Shown here: piece by piece, positions 22,975 to 35,582 of the stretch
Position numbering within the stretch: position 1 is the first letter of the stretch
Layout of the letters: each line of letters opens with the position of its first letter
Source: Peptoniphilus lacydonensis
GTDB lineage: Bacteria > Bacillota > Clostridia > Tissierellales > Peptoniphilaceae
DNA length: 64,000 bases
Direction of reading: 5' to 3'
Assembly: GCF_900106515.1 (NCBI RefSeq)
Contig: NZ_FNWF01000003.1
Coordinates: forward strand, 1,178,001-1,242,000
The notes under the pieces: model-generated
Database searches by the model: none
Seen by the model: the letters and a program-made list of their open reading frames with translations, nothing else
Told to the model about the DNA's origin: nothing
Made by a program: the position numbers and the translations under genes

Positions 22975-23790
22975 ATGGAGAAATATTATTTAATAAATTA
23001 TTTAATGTATTTTTTTATATATGCCTTCATAGGATGGGTAGTGGAAGTTAGTTATCACGCAGTGACTAAGAAAATGTTTATAAATAGAGGATTTTTAAGT
23101 GGGCCTTATTGTCCAATCTATGGTTTTGGAGCAGTGGCAGTGATTATAATTTTGAAAAATATAGCTGAGAATAACAAAACTGTTTTATTCTTTGGATCAA
23201 TGTTTATAGCTTCATTAATAGAATTCATAGTTGGATTTATACTAGAGAAGATATTTCACAAAAGATGGTGGGATTACTCAAATAGAAAATTAAATATTGG
23301 AGGATATATTTGTTTAGAGTTTTCAGTGATCTGGGGAATTTTTTGTTATATACTTTTTGAAAAAATACACCCAGTAACAGGAAACCTAGTGAAGTTGATT
23401 CCAAGAAATGTAATTCTATATTTAGATATAGCTTTTGCATTAGTAATGATTTTAGATTTAATTACAACTATAAATACATTGATAGGATTAAATAAAAAAT
23501 TAAAAATGATTGATGATATAAGTGCAGATATAAAATCAGTTTCGGATAAAATAGGTATGAAAGTATATGACAAGACCATAAGCATAGAAAATAGGCAGCA
23601 ACAAATAAAAGAAATAGCAGCAGTAAAAGAGTTTGAAGAAGATATAAAAGAATTTAAATATAGAATAGAAGACAAATCAGATGAAAGAAGAATATTAAAA
23701 GCCTTTCCAAATTTGAGCAAAAATTTAGAAGAAGCACAAGTTGATCTAGAAGAAATAAAAAAATTAATTAGAGATAATGAACATTTATAA
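22975..23790 (+). CDS. CmpB-type putative ABC transporter permease (PF06541-like)
   Basis: The 271-residue protein starts YLINYLMYFFIYAFIGWVVEVSYH, then RGFLSGPYCPIYGFGAV, a signature of the ABC_trans_CmpB family. It has about five membrane helices followed by a ~90-residue charged coiled-coil tail. The family is named as a permease, but transport has not been shown and no ABC ATPase is adjacent. AAGAGGAGAA precedes the ATG. Confidence 0.85.
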   Translation: MEKYYLINYLMYFFIYAFIGWVVEVSYHAVTKKMFINRGFLSGPYCPIYGFGAVAVIIILKNIAENNKTVLFFGSMFIASLIEFIVGFILEKIFHKRWWDYSNRKLNIGGYICLEFSVIWGIFCYILFEKIHPVTGNLVKLIPRNVILYLDIAFALVMILDLITTINTLIGLNKKLKMIDDISADIKSVSDKIGMKVYDKTISIENRQQQIKEIAAVKEFEEDIKEFKYRIEDKSDERRILKAFPNLSKNLEEAQVDLEEIKKLIRDNEHL

Positions 23791-23810
23791 AAATTTGGCG
23801 GGAGAGAATT

Positions 23811-24354
23811 ATGAAACAATATGAAAACAAAGAAGAATTAAAAGAAGAAATTAGAAAAACTTATAAAAAATATAAAAACTTATAAAAAATATATTGATGA
23901 ATTTAATGACATTGATGAAAGTCTAAAGAATAAAAGAATTGAATAAGTGGACAGAACTCCAGCGGAGAATCTTTCTTATCAAGTCGGATGGACTACACTT
24001 CTTTTAAAGTGAGAAGAAGACGAAAAGAAAGGAATACAAGTAAAAACACCCTCAGATAAATTCAAATGGAATGAGTTGGGAAAATTATATGAAGGGTTCA
24101 ATCAAAAATATTCAAAATTATCATTAGAAGAATTAAAAAATATTTTAGATGAAAATGTAAATAAAACATATAAAATGATAGACAATATGACTGAGGATGA
24201 ATTATTTAAACCTCATATGAGAAAGTGGGCTGATGGAGTAACAAAGACAGCAGTATGGGAAGTATATAAATTTATAAACATAAATACAGTAGCACCTTTT
24301 AAGACTTTCAGGACAAAAATAAGAAAATATAAAAAATTTACAGAAAACAGTTGA
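23811..24354 (+). pseudogene. ClbS/DfsB-family protein, inactivated
   Basis: The conceptual product matches the ClbS/DfsB four-helix family: YENKEELKEEIRKTY, DRTPAENLSYQVGW, FKWNELGKLYEGFNQKYS and a C-terminal INTVAPFKTFRTKIRKYKK. Three lesions are visible. An exact 19-bp tandem duplication (23855-23873 and 23874-23892) shifts the frame. A TAA stands at 23944-23946, and a TGA at 24010-24012 where a Trp is expected (LLLK-W-EEDE). The start at 23811 keeps a good SD (GGGAGAG). Only the 3' half (from 24076) is still open. ClbS itself is a colibactin-resistance hydrolase, but most family members have no known role. Confidence 0.85.
23855..23892 (+). repeat. Exact 19-bp tandem duplication
   Basis: The 19-base unit AAAAACTTATAAAAAATAT occurs twice with no gap. 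Removing one copy restores the ClbS-like frame, so this is a replication-slippage mutation. Confidence 0.93.
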
Positions 24355-24381
24355 CATTTAAAAAATATAATAGTACTATGT

Positions 24382-24417
24382 AACAGTTGTCGAAAAAAGA
24401 CGACTGTTATTTTTTTG
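24382..24417 (+). terminator. Terminator isolating the rRNA promoters
   Basis: A 10-bp stem (24382-24391 with 24399-24408, one G-U pair) and an A-rich seven-base loop are followed by a T run. It ends transcription coming from the pseudogene side. Confidence 0.83.
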
Positions 24418-24451
24418 AGTAAAATTAATTATAAAAAAATGAAAAAAACAG

Positions 24452-24480
24452 TTGACAGATTACTTCGGAGATGGTATCAT
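24452..24480 (+). promoter_or_regulatory. rRNA operon promoter P1
   Basis: TTGACA (24452-24457), a 17-base spacer and TATCAT (24475-24480) form a near-consensus sigma-A promoter preceded by A-rich sequence. Confidence 0.83.
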
Positions 24481-24557
24481 ATAGAAGTTGTCGCTTGGGG
24501 CAACAAAACTTTTGTAAAAGTTAAGTAAAAATAAAACAAAAAAGTTGTAAAAAATAC

Positions 24558-24586
24558 TTGACAAGAAAAAAATACAAGAGTATAAT
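24558..24586 (+). promoter_or_regulatory. rRNA operon promoter P2
   Basis: TTGACA (24558-24563), a 17-base spacer and TATAAT (24581-24586) match the sigma-A consensus perfectly. A small hairpin (GCTACT / AGTAGC) follows in the ~140-base leader before 16S. Confidence 0.92.
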
Positions 24587-24737
24587 GAAAAAGCTACTTC
24601 AAGAGTAGCAAGAACAATGATAATTAAATAGTGTGAAGATAGAAAGATTCATAAAGAATCAAAAAATCGTGATAAAATCACAAAAGCAAACCAGAAATTC
24701 GTTTAGTTTGATAAAACTAATGAGTCATACAAATTTT

Positions 24738-26268
<1,531 letters not shown>

Positions 26269-26300
26269 AAAAAGATCTTCACGCTATTTTAATTATATAT

Positions 26301-26376
26301 GGGGGTATAGCTCAGTTGGGAGAGCGCCTGCCTTGCAAGCAGGAGGTCAGGAGTTCGAATCTCCTTATCTCCACCA
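26301..26376 (+). tRNA. tRNA-Ala (anticodon UGC)
   Basis: The cloverleaf folds fully: acceptor GGGGGTA / TATCTCC, D arm from AGCTCAGTTGGGAGAGC, anticodon stem CCTGC / GCAGG with loop CTTGCAA (TGC), T arm GGAGTTCGAATCTCC, and an encoded CCA end. It lies in the 16S-23S spacer, where tRNA-Ala is common. No tRNA-Ile accompanies it. The remaining spacer up to 26598 shows only processing-type inverted repeats (such as ACACAC / GTGTGT). Confidence 0.97.
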
Positions 26377-26598
26377 TACCGACACACTAAAATCGAGCGT
26401 AGCGAAGATTGAAGCGATGGAGGTTGTGTGTAAAGAATTCCCAAAAGACTGACCGTAAGGGAGAGTCGATTGGCTAGAATTCGATTACCACCATAACTTA
26501 GTTATACTAAGTTTTGAACCATAACAACTAAAAAAACTAATCAAAATTTCTAAAAAGAACAATTAAACTGGAAATAAACAGAAATGTTTATTAACAAA

Positions 26599-29446
<2,848 letters not shown>

Positions 29447-29480
29447 GAGAAAGAAGAGTAGATTAGTTTTTTAAGTTAAT

Positions 29481-29594
29481 CTGGTGAGAATAGGACAATG
29501 GACACACCTGTACCCATACCGAACACAGAAGTTAAGCATTAGTCCGCTGATGGTACTTGGTTGGCAACGACCTGGGAGAGTAAGTTATCGCCAG
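29481..29594 (+). rRNA. rrf: 5S ribosomal RNA
   Basis: The 114-base gene starts CTGGTGAGAATAGG and ends ATCGCCAG, which pair to close the molecule. The core ACACACCTGTACCCATACC-GAACACAGAAG is conserved. Confidence 0.95.
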
Positions 29595-29601
29595 TTAAAA
29601 G

Positions 29602-29640
29602 GTCTATTGATGCAAGGATATCTTTGTCAATAGACTTTTT
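29602..29640 (+). terminator. rRNA operon terminator
   Basis: A long hairpin, outer stem GTCTATTGA / TCAATAGAC (29602-29610, 29627-29635) continued by CAAGGA / TCTTTG, is followed by a T run. Confidence 0.9.
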
Positions 29641-29727
29641 ATTTTAAATACTCCTTTTAAAATTAGTAAAATGTTTTGCTTTAATTATTCCACAATGAGT
29701 TATCTCATTACATATTAAAGAAAAGAT

Positions 29728-29758
29728 AAAAAAGCCTTCCTTATTGGAGGGCTTTTTT
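29728..29758. terminator. Hairpin terminator, usable on either strand
   Basis: A 13-bp stem (29728-29740 with 29746-29758) includes a run of six A/T pairs on the outside, so each strand ends in U. It lies between the rRNA operon and the LysR gene and probably backs up the rRNA terminator. Confidence 0.75.
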
Positions 29759-29838
29759 ATTGCAAATATTTATTTTTATAAATTAATAATGATAAACTAG
29801 GTGATATGTGGAAAGTTAAATTGAAAATAAATATTATA

Positions 29839-29882
29839 AAAAAAGGCATCTGTTAAATTTGAGTATAGCAGATGCCTTTTTT
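29839..29882 (-). terminator. Terminator of the LysR-type gene
   Basis: The 8-bp GC-bearing core GGCATCTG / CAGATGCC (29845-29852, 29869-29876) is flanked by A and T runs, giving U on the minus strand. It begins right at the gene's stop codon. Confidence 0.85.
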
Positions 29883-30804
29883 AAATTTTAAGGAGAAATA
29901 AGTTTATTATTTTTAGGGTATTATATAATTCTTCAAATACAATTTTACTTTTATTGTAATTTTTTTTATTAATTACTATGTCCATATGCCAAGGAATTGG
30001 AACTTTAAATTCAGCAATGTTTAAATAGTTATTGTATTTAATTGAGTTAATGTCATAAAAGATTTGAGGTAGTATTGCTAAGTAGTCTGTGTTAACAATT
30101 GTTTGTAAAACTGATTCAGGATTCATTAGGTGAATTTTTCTTTTGCATTCCACTTTATTATTATCAAGAATTCCATCTATTAAAGTCTTTGATTTACTTA
30201 GGGTCGAAGGATAAATTAGAGTTTTTTTATTTAAATCAGAGTATTTAATAGAGTTGTTTTCAAAATGATGATTATTTTTATCGTAGATTGCAACGTAAGA
30301 ACTGTCTAATATAGTATGATTTATTGTTTCGTTGTTATTTTCGTTATAGCCAACGGTTATTATTATGTCTATTTGTTCATCTTCAAATTTCTTCATTAGA
30401 TCCCAATAATTATATTCTACTATGTCTATTATTATATTTTTATTTTCTTTGCACTTATGTGATAGAGTATTTATTTTTTCATAAAGTATAGGCATAAAGA
30501 CTGACAAAATTCCAATAGAAATGTAATTTGATTCTTTCTTTTTATAGTCGATAATATTTTTTTGAATTTGATTTTCAATGTTTATTATTTGTATTGAATT
30601 ATCATAAATGATTTTTCCAATAGGAGTAAAGCCAGTTAATCTTCCTTTTTTTCTAGTGAATATTTCAATTCCTGTCATTAATTCTATATTTTTAATAGTT
30701 TTGCTAAGAGCTGGCTGAGTTATGTAAAGTTTTTCTGCTGCTTTGCTAATATTAAAATTATTATTAGCTATGCACACTATGTATTTCATTTGATTAATTT
30801 CCAT
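29881..30804 (-). CDS. LysR-family transcriptional regulator
   Basis: The protein (307 residues from this start) begins with the LysR helix-turn-helix: MEINQMKYIVCIANNNFNISKAAEKLYITQPALSKTIKNIE. The effector domain follows. The frame is open 21 codons further, but ATG 30804 is chosen because GAGGG stands just upstream and LysR proteins usually begin at this point. It is divergent from the CoA-transferase cluster, which it most likely controls in response to a pathway acid or CoA ester (inference from arrangement). Confidence 0.9.
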   Translation of the reverse strand: MEINQMKYIVCIANNNFNISKAAEKLYITQPALSKTIKNIELMTGIEIFTRKKGRLTGFTPIGKIIYDNSIQIINIENQIQKNIIDYKKKESNYISIGILSVFMPILYEKINTLSHKCKENKNIIIDIVEYNYWDLMKKFEDEQIDIIITVGYNENNNETINHTILDSSYVAIYDKNNHHFENNSIKYSDLNKKTLIYPSTLSKSKTLIDGILDNNKVECKRKIHLMNPESVLQTIVNTDYLAILPQIFYDINSIKYNNYLNIAEFKVPIPWHMDIVINKKNYNKSKIVFEELYNTLKIINLFLLKI

Positions 30805-30937
30805 GTAGCCCTCATTTATATATAAAAAAAAGTTATGGTTTTCATAATAATTATATCGTGGTATCAAGATAAACTAAATAGTATATTTAATTATACCATA
30901 AAGAATATGTTTTTAGATTAAAAAGGAGATTTTTCAA
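30805..30937. promoter_or_regulatory. Divergent LysR / CoA-transferase control region
   Basis: The 133-base AT-rich spacer holds a separated inverted repeat TGGTAT (30859-30864) and ATACCA (30893-30898), centres about 34 bases apart. This could be the LysR recognition and activation sites. No strong -35/-10 pair was found for the rightward operon, as expected for an activated promoter. The SD AAAAGGAGA for the first gene lies at its end. Confidence 0.45.
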
Positions 30938-31609
30938 ATGGATGAGAAAAAAATTATTTCAATGGATGATGCCCTTGATATGATTCATAGTGGATGCACT
31001 ATTATGATTGGTGGATTCGCAGGGTCTGAAGCACCTAATGAAATCATTCAAGGAATTGTTAAAAGAAACACAAAAGAGTTAACTTTGATTTGTAATGATA
31101 CAGGTGATTTAAATATTCCTGGCGAACATGTTGGGATTTTGACTCCTAATCATTGTATTAAAAAAGCAATCGTTTCCCATATAGGAATGAATAAATTTAC
31201 AGTTGATCAATTTAATAAAGGAGAGATTGAAGTAGAGTTTGTACCTCAAGGAACTTTAGTTGAAAGGATTCGAGCAGGTGGTTATGGTCTTGGAGGAGTT
31301 TTAACACCAACAGGGATAGGGACTGATATAGCAAAGGGGAAGGAAATTATAAGTGTTGATGGTAAAGAGTATTTATTAGAAAAACCTCTTAGAGCAGATG
31401 TGTGTATAGTTAGGGCACGAAAAGCTGATAAGATGGGAAATGTTGTATTTTTTGGATCTGCTACTGCTCATTCAGCTATGATGATTACTGCTAGTGATAT
31501 AACGATAGTACAAGCAGATGAAATAGTTGAGAATGGAGAAATAGCTCCAAATGATGTAACTATGCCAGGTATTTTTGTTGATTATATTGTTAAGGGGAGT
31601 ATTGAATAA
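30938..31609 (+). CDS. atoD: Acetate/acetoacetate-type CoA-transferase, subunit A
   Basis: With subunit B it moves CoA between short acyl groups, for example acetyl-CoA to acetoacetate or butyrate. The 223 residues align with AtoD/CtfA: GCTIMIGGFAGSEAPNEII, VPQGTLVERIRAGGYGLGGVLTPTG and the C-terminal DITIVQADEIVENGEIAPNDVTMPGIFVD. The stop and the subunit B start share a base (TAATG), typical of two-subunit transferases. The exact acid cannot be fixed from sequence; the following thiolase and transporter suggest acetoacetate or a related acid. Confidence 0.9.
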   Translation: MDEKKIISMDDALDMIHSGCTIMIGGFAGSEAPNEIIQGIVKRNTKELTLICNDTGDLNIPGEHVGILTPNHCIKKAIVSHIGMNKFTVDQFNKGEIEVEFVPQGTLVERIRAGGYGLGGVLTPTGIGTDIAKGKEIISVDGKEYLLEKPLRADVCIVRARKADKMGNVVFFGSATAHSAMMITASDITIVQADEIVENGEIAPNDVTMPGIFVDYIVKGSIE

Positions 31610-32283
31610 TGGAACTTAATAAAAATGAAATGAAAGAAATTATTGCGAAAAATATTGCTGTGAGGTTAGAGCCTAATACTTATGTCAATTTAGGAGTAGG
31701 TGTACCTACTTTAGTTTCTAAGTTTGTTACAGATGAACAAAATATTAATATTCACTCAGAAAATGGAATGATAGGTGCCATTGGAGATATTGATTATGAT
31801 GATCCTAATTATATTCCTGGTGTAATAAGTTCATCTGGATTTCCGACAAGATTTAAGAAAGGAGCTTCTTTTTTTGATTCATCTATTTCTTTTGGAATTA
31901 TAAGAGGAGGACATTTAAGTGCTTCTGTTCTTGGAACTATGGAAGTTGATGAGCATGGTAACATTGCTAATTATACTATTCCAGGCAAATTAGTTGTTGG
32001 AATGGGCGGAGCTATGGATTTATGTGTAGGTGCTAAGAACGTGATAATTGCTACATATCACACAAATAATGGAAAACCTAAAATTTTAAAAAATTGTAAA
32101 TTACCTCTTACTGCACAGAAAGCTGCGACTATGATAGTTACTGAAAAGGCAGTTTTTGATATTGTAAATGAAAAGTTAATTTTGTCAGCTTACAATCCTA
32201 ACTTTAGTATTGATGAAATTATTAGTGGAGTTGAGCCAGATGTTGAAATTTCTGAAGATTTAGAAAAAATGATAATGGAATGA
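31609..32283 (+). CDS. atoA: Acetate/acetoacetate-type CoA-transferase, subunit B
   Basis: This is the catalytic partner of the preceding subunit. The 224-residue protein has the SENG motif (INIHSENGMIGAIG) whose Glu forms the covalent CoA-thioester intermediate, and GGHLSASVLGTMEVDEHGNIANYTIPGK, as in AtoA/CtfB. The ATG overlaps the stop of subunit A. The broken thiolase gene begins 14 bases downstream. Confidence 0.9.
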   Translation: MELNKNEMKEIIAKNIAVRLEPNTYVNLGVGVPTLVSKFVTDEQNINIHSENGMIGAIGDIDYDDPNYIPGVISSSGFPTRFKKGASFFDSSISFGIIRGGHLSASVLGTMEVDEHGNIANYTIPGKLVVGMGGAMDLCVGAKNVIIATYHTNNGKPKILKNCKLPLTAQKAATMIVTEKAVFDIVNEKLILSAYNPNFSIDEIISGVEPDVEISEDLEKMIME

Positions 32284-32296
32284 AAGGGGAAAATAA

Positions 32297-33539
32297 ATGT
32301 TAAATTTTTTAAATGACGAAGTTGTTTTTGTAGGAGCAGCTAGAACTCCTGTAGGAGCTTATTTGGGCGATTTAAAGACTTAAGGTTCAGGAATTAGGAG
32401 TAATTGCTTTAAATGAAGCTATTAAGAGATCTGGAATTGATAAAAATGATATTGATGAAGTTATTGTAGGTCATGTTACTGGCTCTCAAACAACGAATAA
32501 TTTGGGCAATATTATTGGAATAGATACTGGTTTAAAGCACGAAGCAACTGGAATGACAGTCAATAGAATTTGTGGTTCTGGAATGCAGTCTGCTGTTTCT
32601 GGTGCTCTTGAACTTTTAAGAGGAAATAAAAAAGTTATTGCAGTTGGTGGAGCAGAATCTTTATCTAGAGCACCTTATATGTTGCCAGAAGAAGCTAGAT
32701 TTAAGGGATTTAGAATGGGGGATTCTATATTAATAGATGCAAATGATGAGGGACATAGAACAGCTTCGGGTGCAAATTCAGGTATAAACCACATGGGAAA
32801 TACTGCTGAAAATGTTGTTAGAAAATATAATATTTCGAGAGAGGATCAAGATAAATTTGCATACGACAGTCAAATGAAAGCAAGAGAAGCTATAAATTCA
32901 GGTAGATTTGCAAAAGAAATAGTTCCTGTTGAAGTAAAATCAAGAAAAGGAAGTACAATTGTTGATACTGATGGACATCCAAAGAAGGACACAACTCTTG
33001 AAAAGTTAAGTACTTTAAAGCCCGTATTTGAAAAAGGAGGCACTGTTACGGCAGGTAATGCTTCTGGTCTTAATGATGGTGCGGCCTTTGAAATAATTAC
33101 AACTCTTTCTTACGCAAAGGAAAAAAATTTGGAAGTTATGGCAAAATTAGTGGATTATGAAATAGCAGGCGTAGATCCAGCTTATATGGGAATGGGGCCA
33201 GTCCCTGCTATAAATAATCTGCTCAAAAGAAATGAACTTGATTTAAAAAAAGATATAGGAATGCTTGAAATAAATGAGGCTTTTGCTGGTCAAACTTTGG
33301 GCTGTTTAAAAGAACTTGATATTTATTTAGGAAGTAAGTATTATGAGGAAAACTTTAATATTCATGGTGGTGCAGTGGCACTAGGGCATCCTCTTGGAAT
33401 GACGGGTGCAAGAATTATAACTACTGCTTTATATGAATTTAAAGAAAATCATAATTTGAAATATGCTGTTGTAAGTGCGTGCATTGGAGGCGGACAAGGC
33501 ATAGCATTATTACTTGAAAATGGATATTATAAGAAATAG
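32297..33539 (+). pseudogene. atoB: Acetyl-CoA acetyltransferase (thiolase), frameshifted
   Basis: Thiolases cleave acetoacetyl-CoA to two acetyl-CoA or do the reverse. The gene has a normal SD (AAAGGGGAAA) and ATG 32297, encodes VVFVGAARTPVGAYLGDLKT, then hits TAA at 32381-32383. From 32382 another frame continues to 33539 with KVQELGVIALNEAIK, the active-site Cys in VNRICGSGMQSA, NEAFAGQ, GGAVALGHPLGMTGAR and the C-terminal CIGGGQG. By family length, two bases are missing near 32379-32381. Everything else is well conserved, so the lesion is recent or a sequencing error. A product starting downstream would lack ~70 N-terminal residues. Confidence 0.88.
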
Positions 33540-33547
33540 GTGATTCT

Positions 33548-35014
33548 ATGAAAGGATTGCAACAAAAGTTCTATTGGAATAAGAAATATATTCTGAAAAC
33601 TTTGTTATGTTTATTTGTAATATTTTTATTTTGGATATTACCTCCAATAGATCCAATTACATCTATGGGGACAAAAGTAATAGGAGTTTTTATTGGAACG
33701 GTACTTATGTTATCTATTGTCGACACTATATGGCCTGTATTTTTTAGTTTTTTACTTTTGACATTGACAGGTGTTATGAGCTTAAATGATGTTATAAAAG
33801 GTTCAATTGGAAATTGGATTTTTGCTTTTGTAGTGGCAAGTATGATACTGACAAATGCTCTAAATGAATCGGGTTTTACGGCTAGACTTACTACAAAAAT
33901 GCTCACGATGAAAATTTCTAAGAAAAGTCCTTGGTCTTTTATGTTTGTGTATTTCTTTATTTGCTATTTGGTTGGAGCATTTATGGATCAAGTTCCAGCG
34001 ACAGCTTTCTTTTTAGCTTTTACAAATGAGATAATAAAAAAGACTGGATATGAAAAAGATAGTAAATTTTCTAATACTTTGTCACTAGGTGCTATTTTCT
34101 CAGTTAATCTTGGTGGGGCAGCTACGCCAATTTCACATCCACTTGCAATTTTGGGAATTGGAATATTTGAACAGACAACTGGAATGGAGATAACTCTTAT
34201 TGATTATATGGCATATGCAGTGCCTACGACGTTTATACTATTCTTAGTTCTTTTTATAATAATAAGATATTTTATAAAACCTGATGTTTCAAAAGTTAGT
34301 AATCTTGACATGAATAAATTTTCAGAAGATTTAAAACCTATGGAACTTAGAGAAAAGTCAATAGCGACAATATTTTTTGCTACTGTAATATTATGGATTC
34401 TTCCAGGAGTTTTACAAATATTTTTACCTAAAGATAATAGCGTAATTTTAATGTTCAAGAATCTTACCATTACTTTTTGGGCTTTCTTAGCAGTTATTTT
34501 ACTTGCCTTTGTCAGGATAAATGATACGCCATTAATTGACTTAAAAGAAACAATGAATATGAAAATTCCTTGGGCGACAATATTTTTTATTTCTATTGGT
34601 GTTTTATTGGGCAGTGCAGTTTCAGCAGAAGGTGTAGGATTAAATGATTTTGTTATTTTAAATTTAAGACCAATTATTGAAAAATCATCAATTACATTAG
34701 TTGTGTTTTTATTTGCACTGGGAACTTGTGCACTTACAAATTTCTCTTCAAATGTATCAACAATTACAATAATGACAGGAGTTGCAGCAAGTGTTTCTAT
34801 GGTTTCTTACAATATTAGTCCTATTGCACTTTGTGTTACAACGACAATGTGTGGCTCACTAGCATATGTACTGCCATCATCATTTGCTCCAATAGCAATG
34901 CTTCATGCCGATGAAAATTCTGATTCTAAATTAATTATAAAAATAGGTATAATTATGGTTATTTTGTCAGGGCTAGCAGCTACGTTTATTGGATATAATA
35001 TTTTAGCGTCTTAA
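33548..35014 (+). CDS. SLC13/DASS-family anion transporter
   Basis: This 488-residue membrane protein has about 11-12 hydrophobic helices and a shape typical of Na+-coupled carboxylate or anion symporters (SLC13 / CitM-like): two halves each with a helix-break segment, NLGGAATPISHPLAI in the first and TNFSSNVSTITIMTGVA in the second. It follows the thiolase by 8 bases, so it should bring in the acid used by the CoA-transferase. The substrate is not determined. The usual ato operon has AtoE here instead. Confidence 0.87.
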   Translation: MKGLQQKFYWNKKYILKTLLCLFVIFLFWILPPIDPITSMGTKVIGVFIGTVLMLSIVDTIWPVFFSFLLLTLTGVMSLNDVIKGSIGNWIFAFVVASMILTNALNESGFTARLTTKMLTMKISKKSPWSFMFVYFFICYLVGAFMDQVPATAFFLAFTNEIIKKTGYEKDSKFSNTLSLGAIFSVNLGGAATPISHPLAILGIGIFEQTTGMEITLIDYMAYAVPTTFILFLVLFIIIRYFIKPDVSKVSNLDMNKFSEDLKPMELREKSIATIFFATVILWILPGVLQIFLPKDNSVILMFKNLTITFWAFLAVILLAFVRINDTPLIDLKETMNMKIPWATIFFISIGVLLGSAVSAEGVGLNDFVILNLRPIIEKSSITLVVFLFALGTCALTNFSSNVSTITIMTGVAASVSMVSYNISPIALCVTTTMCGSLAYVLPSSFAPIAMLHADENSDSKLIIKIGIIMVILSGLAATFIGYNILAS

Positions 35015-35055
35015 TAAATAAAATATATTAAAAGTTCATGGTAATTATACTTAAC

Positions 35056-35087
35056 AAAAAAGAGCTACTTAAAACGAGAGTAGCTCT
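35056..35087 (-). terminator. Terminator of the nrdDG operon
   Basis: On the minus strand, the 9-bp stem AGAGCTACT / AGTAGCTCT (35061-35069, 35079-35087) is followed by TTTTTT, beginning one base after the nrdG stop. On the plus strand it may serve weakly for the transporter gene. Confidence 0.85.
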
Positions 35088-35582
35088 TTAAAAATTTAAT
35101 TCAATTACTTTATTTTCATCTAGAGATCTTTTTACATCTATTATCCTTTGATTTGAAGAACCACGAAATCTAAGTGTCAAGTCTTTTAAGTTTTCAACAA
35201 ATCTCCCATCAACTAATACGTCGCATTCTTCTAAAAGATTTTTTTTGTTCTCATCTTTTATTATTTCTTCAAAGGTATAACCAGAGAAAATCCAAATATC
35301 TTTTTGAACTTCTTTCTTTATGTCCTTTATAGTCATTAAAAGATCTACTTCATTTTGAAAGGGTTCGCCACCTAAAACTGTCAGACCTTTTACTTCAGGA
35401 AGTTCTAGATATTCTATTACTTCTTTTGTTTCTTTATCTGTCCAAGTTTTTCCAAAATTGAAGTCTTGATATTCTTTGTTAAAACAGTTGTAGCAATTGT
35501 GAGTGCATCCCGTTACAAAAATTGTGCTTCTTATACCAGGGCCATTTGCCACATCGTATTTTCTTATTTGTGCATAATTCAT
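35088..35582 (-). CDS. nrdG: Anaerobic ribonucleotide reductase activating protein (radical SAM)
   Basis: It uses a [4Fe-4S] cluster and S-adenosylmethionine to place the glycyl radical on NrdD. The 164-residue protein has the cluster motif CTHNCYNC (C-x3-C-x2-C), preceded by DVANGPGIRSTIFVTG, and the glycine-rich GGEPF. Its ATG overlaps the nrdD stop by one base (TAATG). Confidence 0.96.
   Translation of the reverse strand: MNYAQIRKYDVANGPGIRSTIFVTGCTHNCYNCFNKEYQDFNFGKTWTDKETKEVIEYLELPEVKGLTVLGGEPFQNEVDLLMTIKDIKKEVQKDIWIFSGYTFEEIIKDENKKNLLEECDVLVDGRFVENLKDLTLRFRGSSNQRIIDVKRSLDENKVIELNF

Noticed and set aside
24352-24379. A third rRNA promoter (TTGACA-N16-TACTAT)
   Set aside because: Its start would fall inside the terminator hairpin at 24382-24417, so it would be unproductive; the -10 is also weak.
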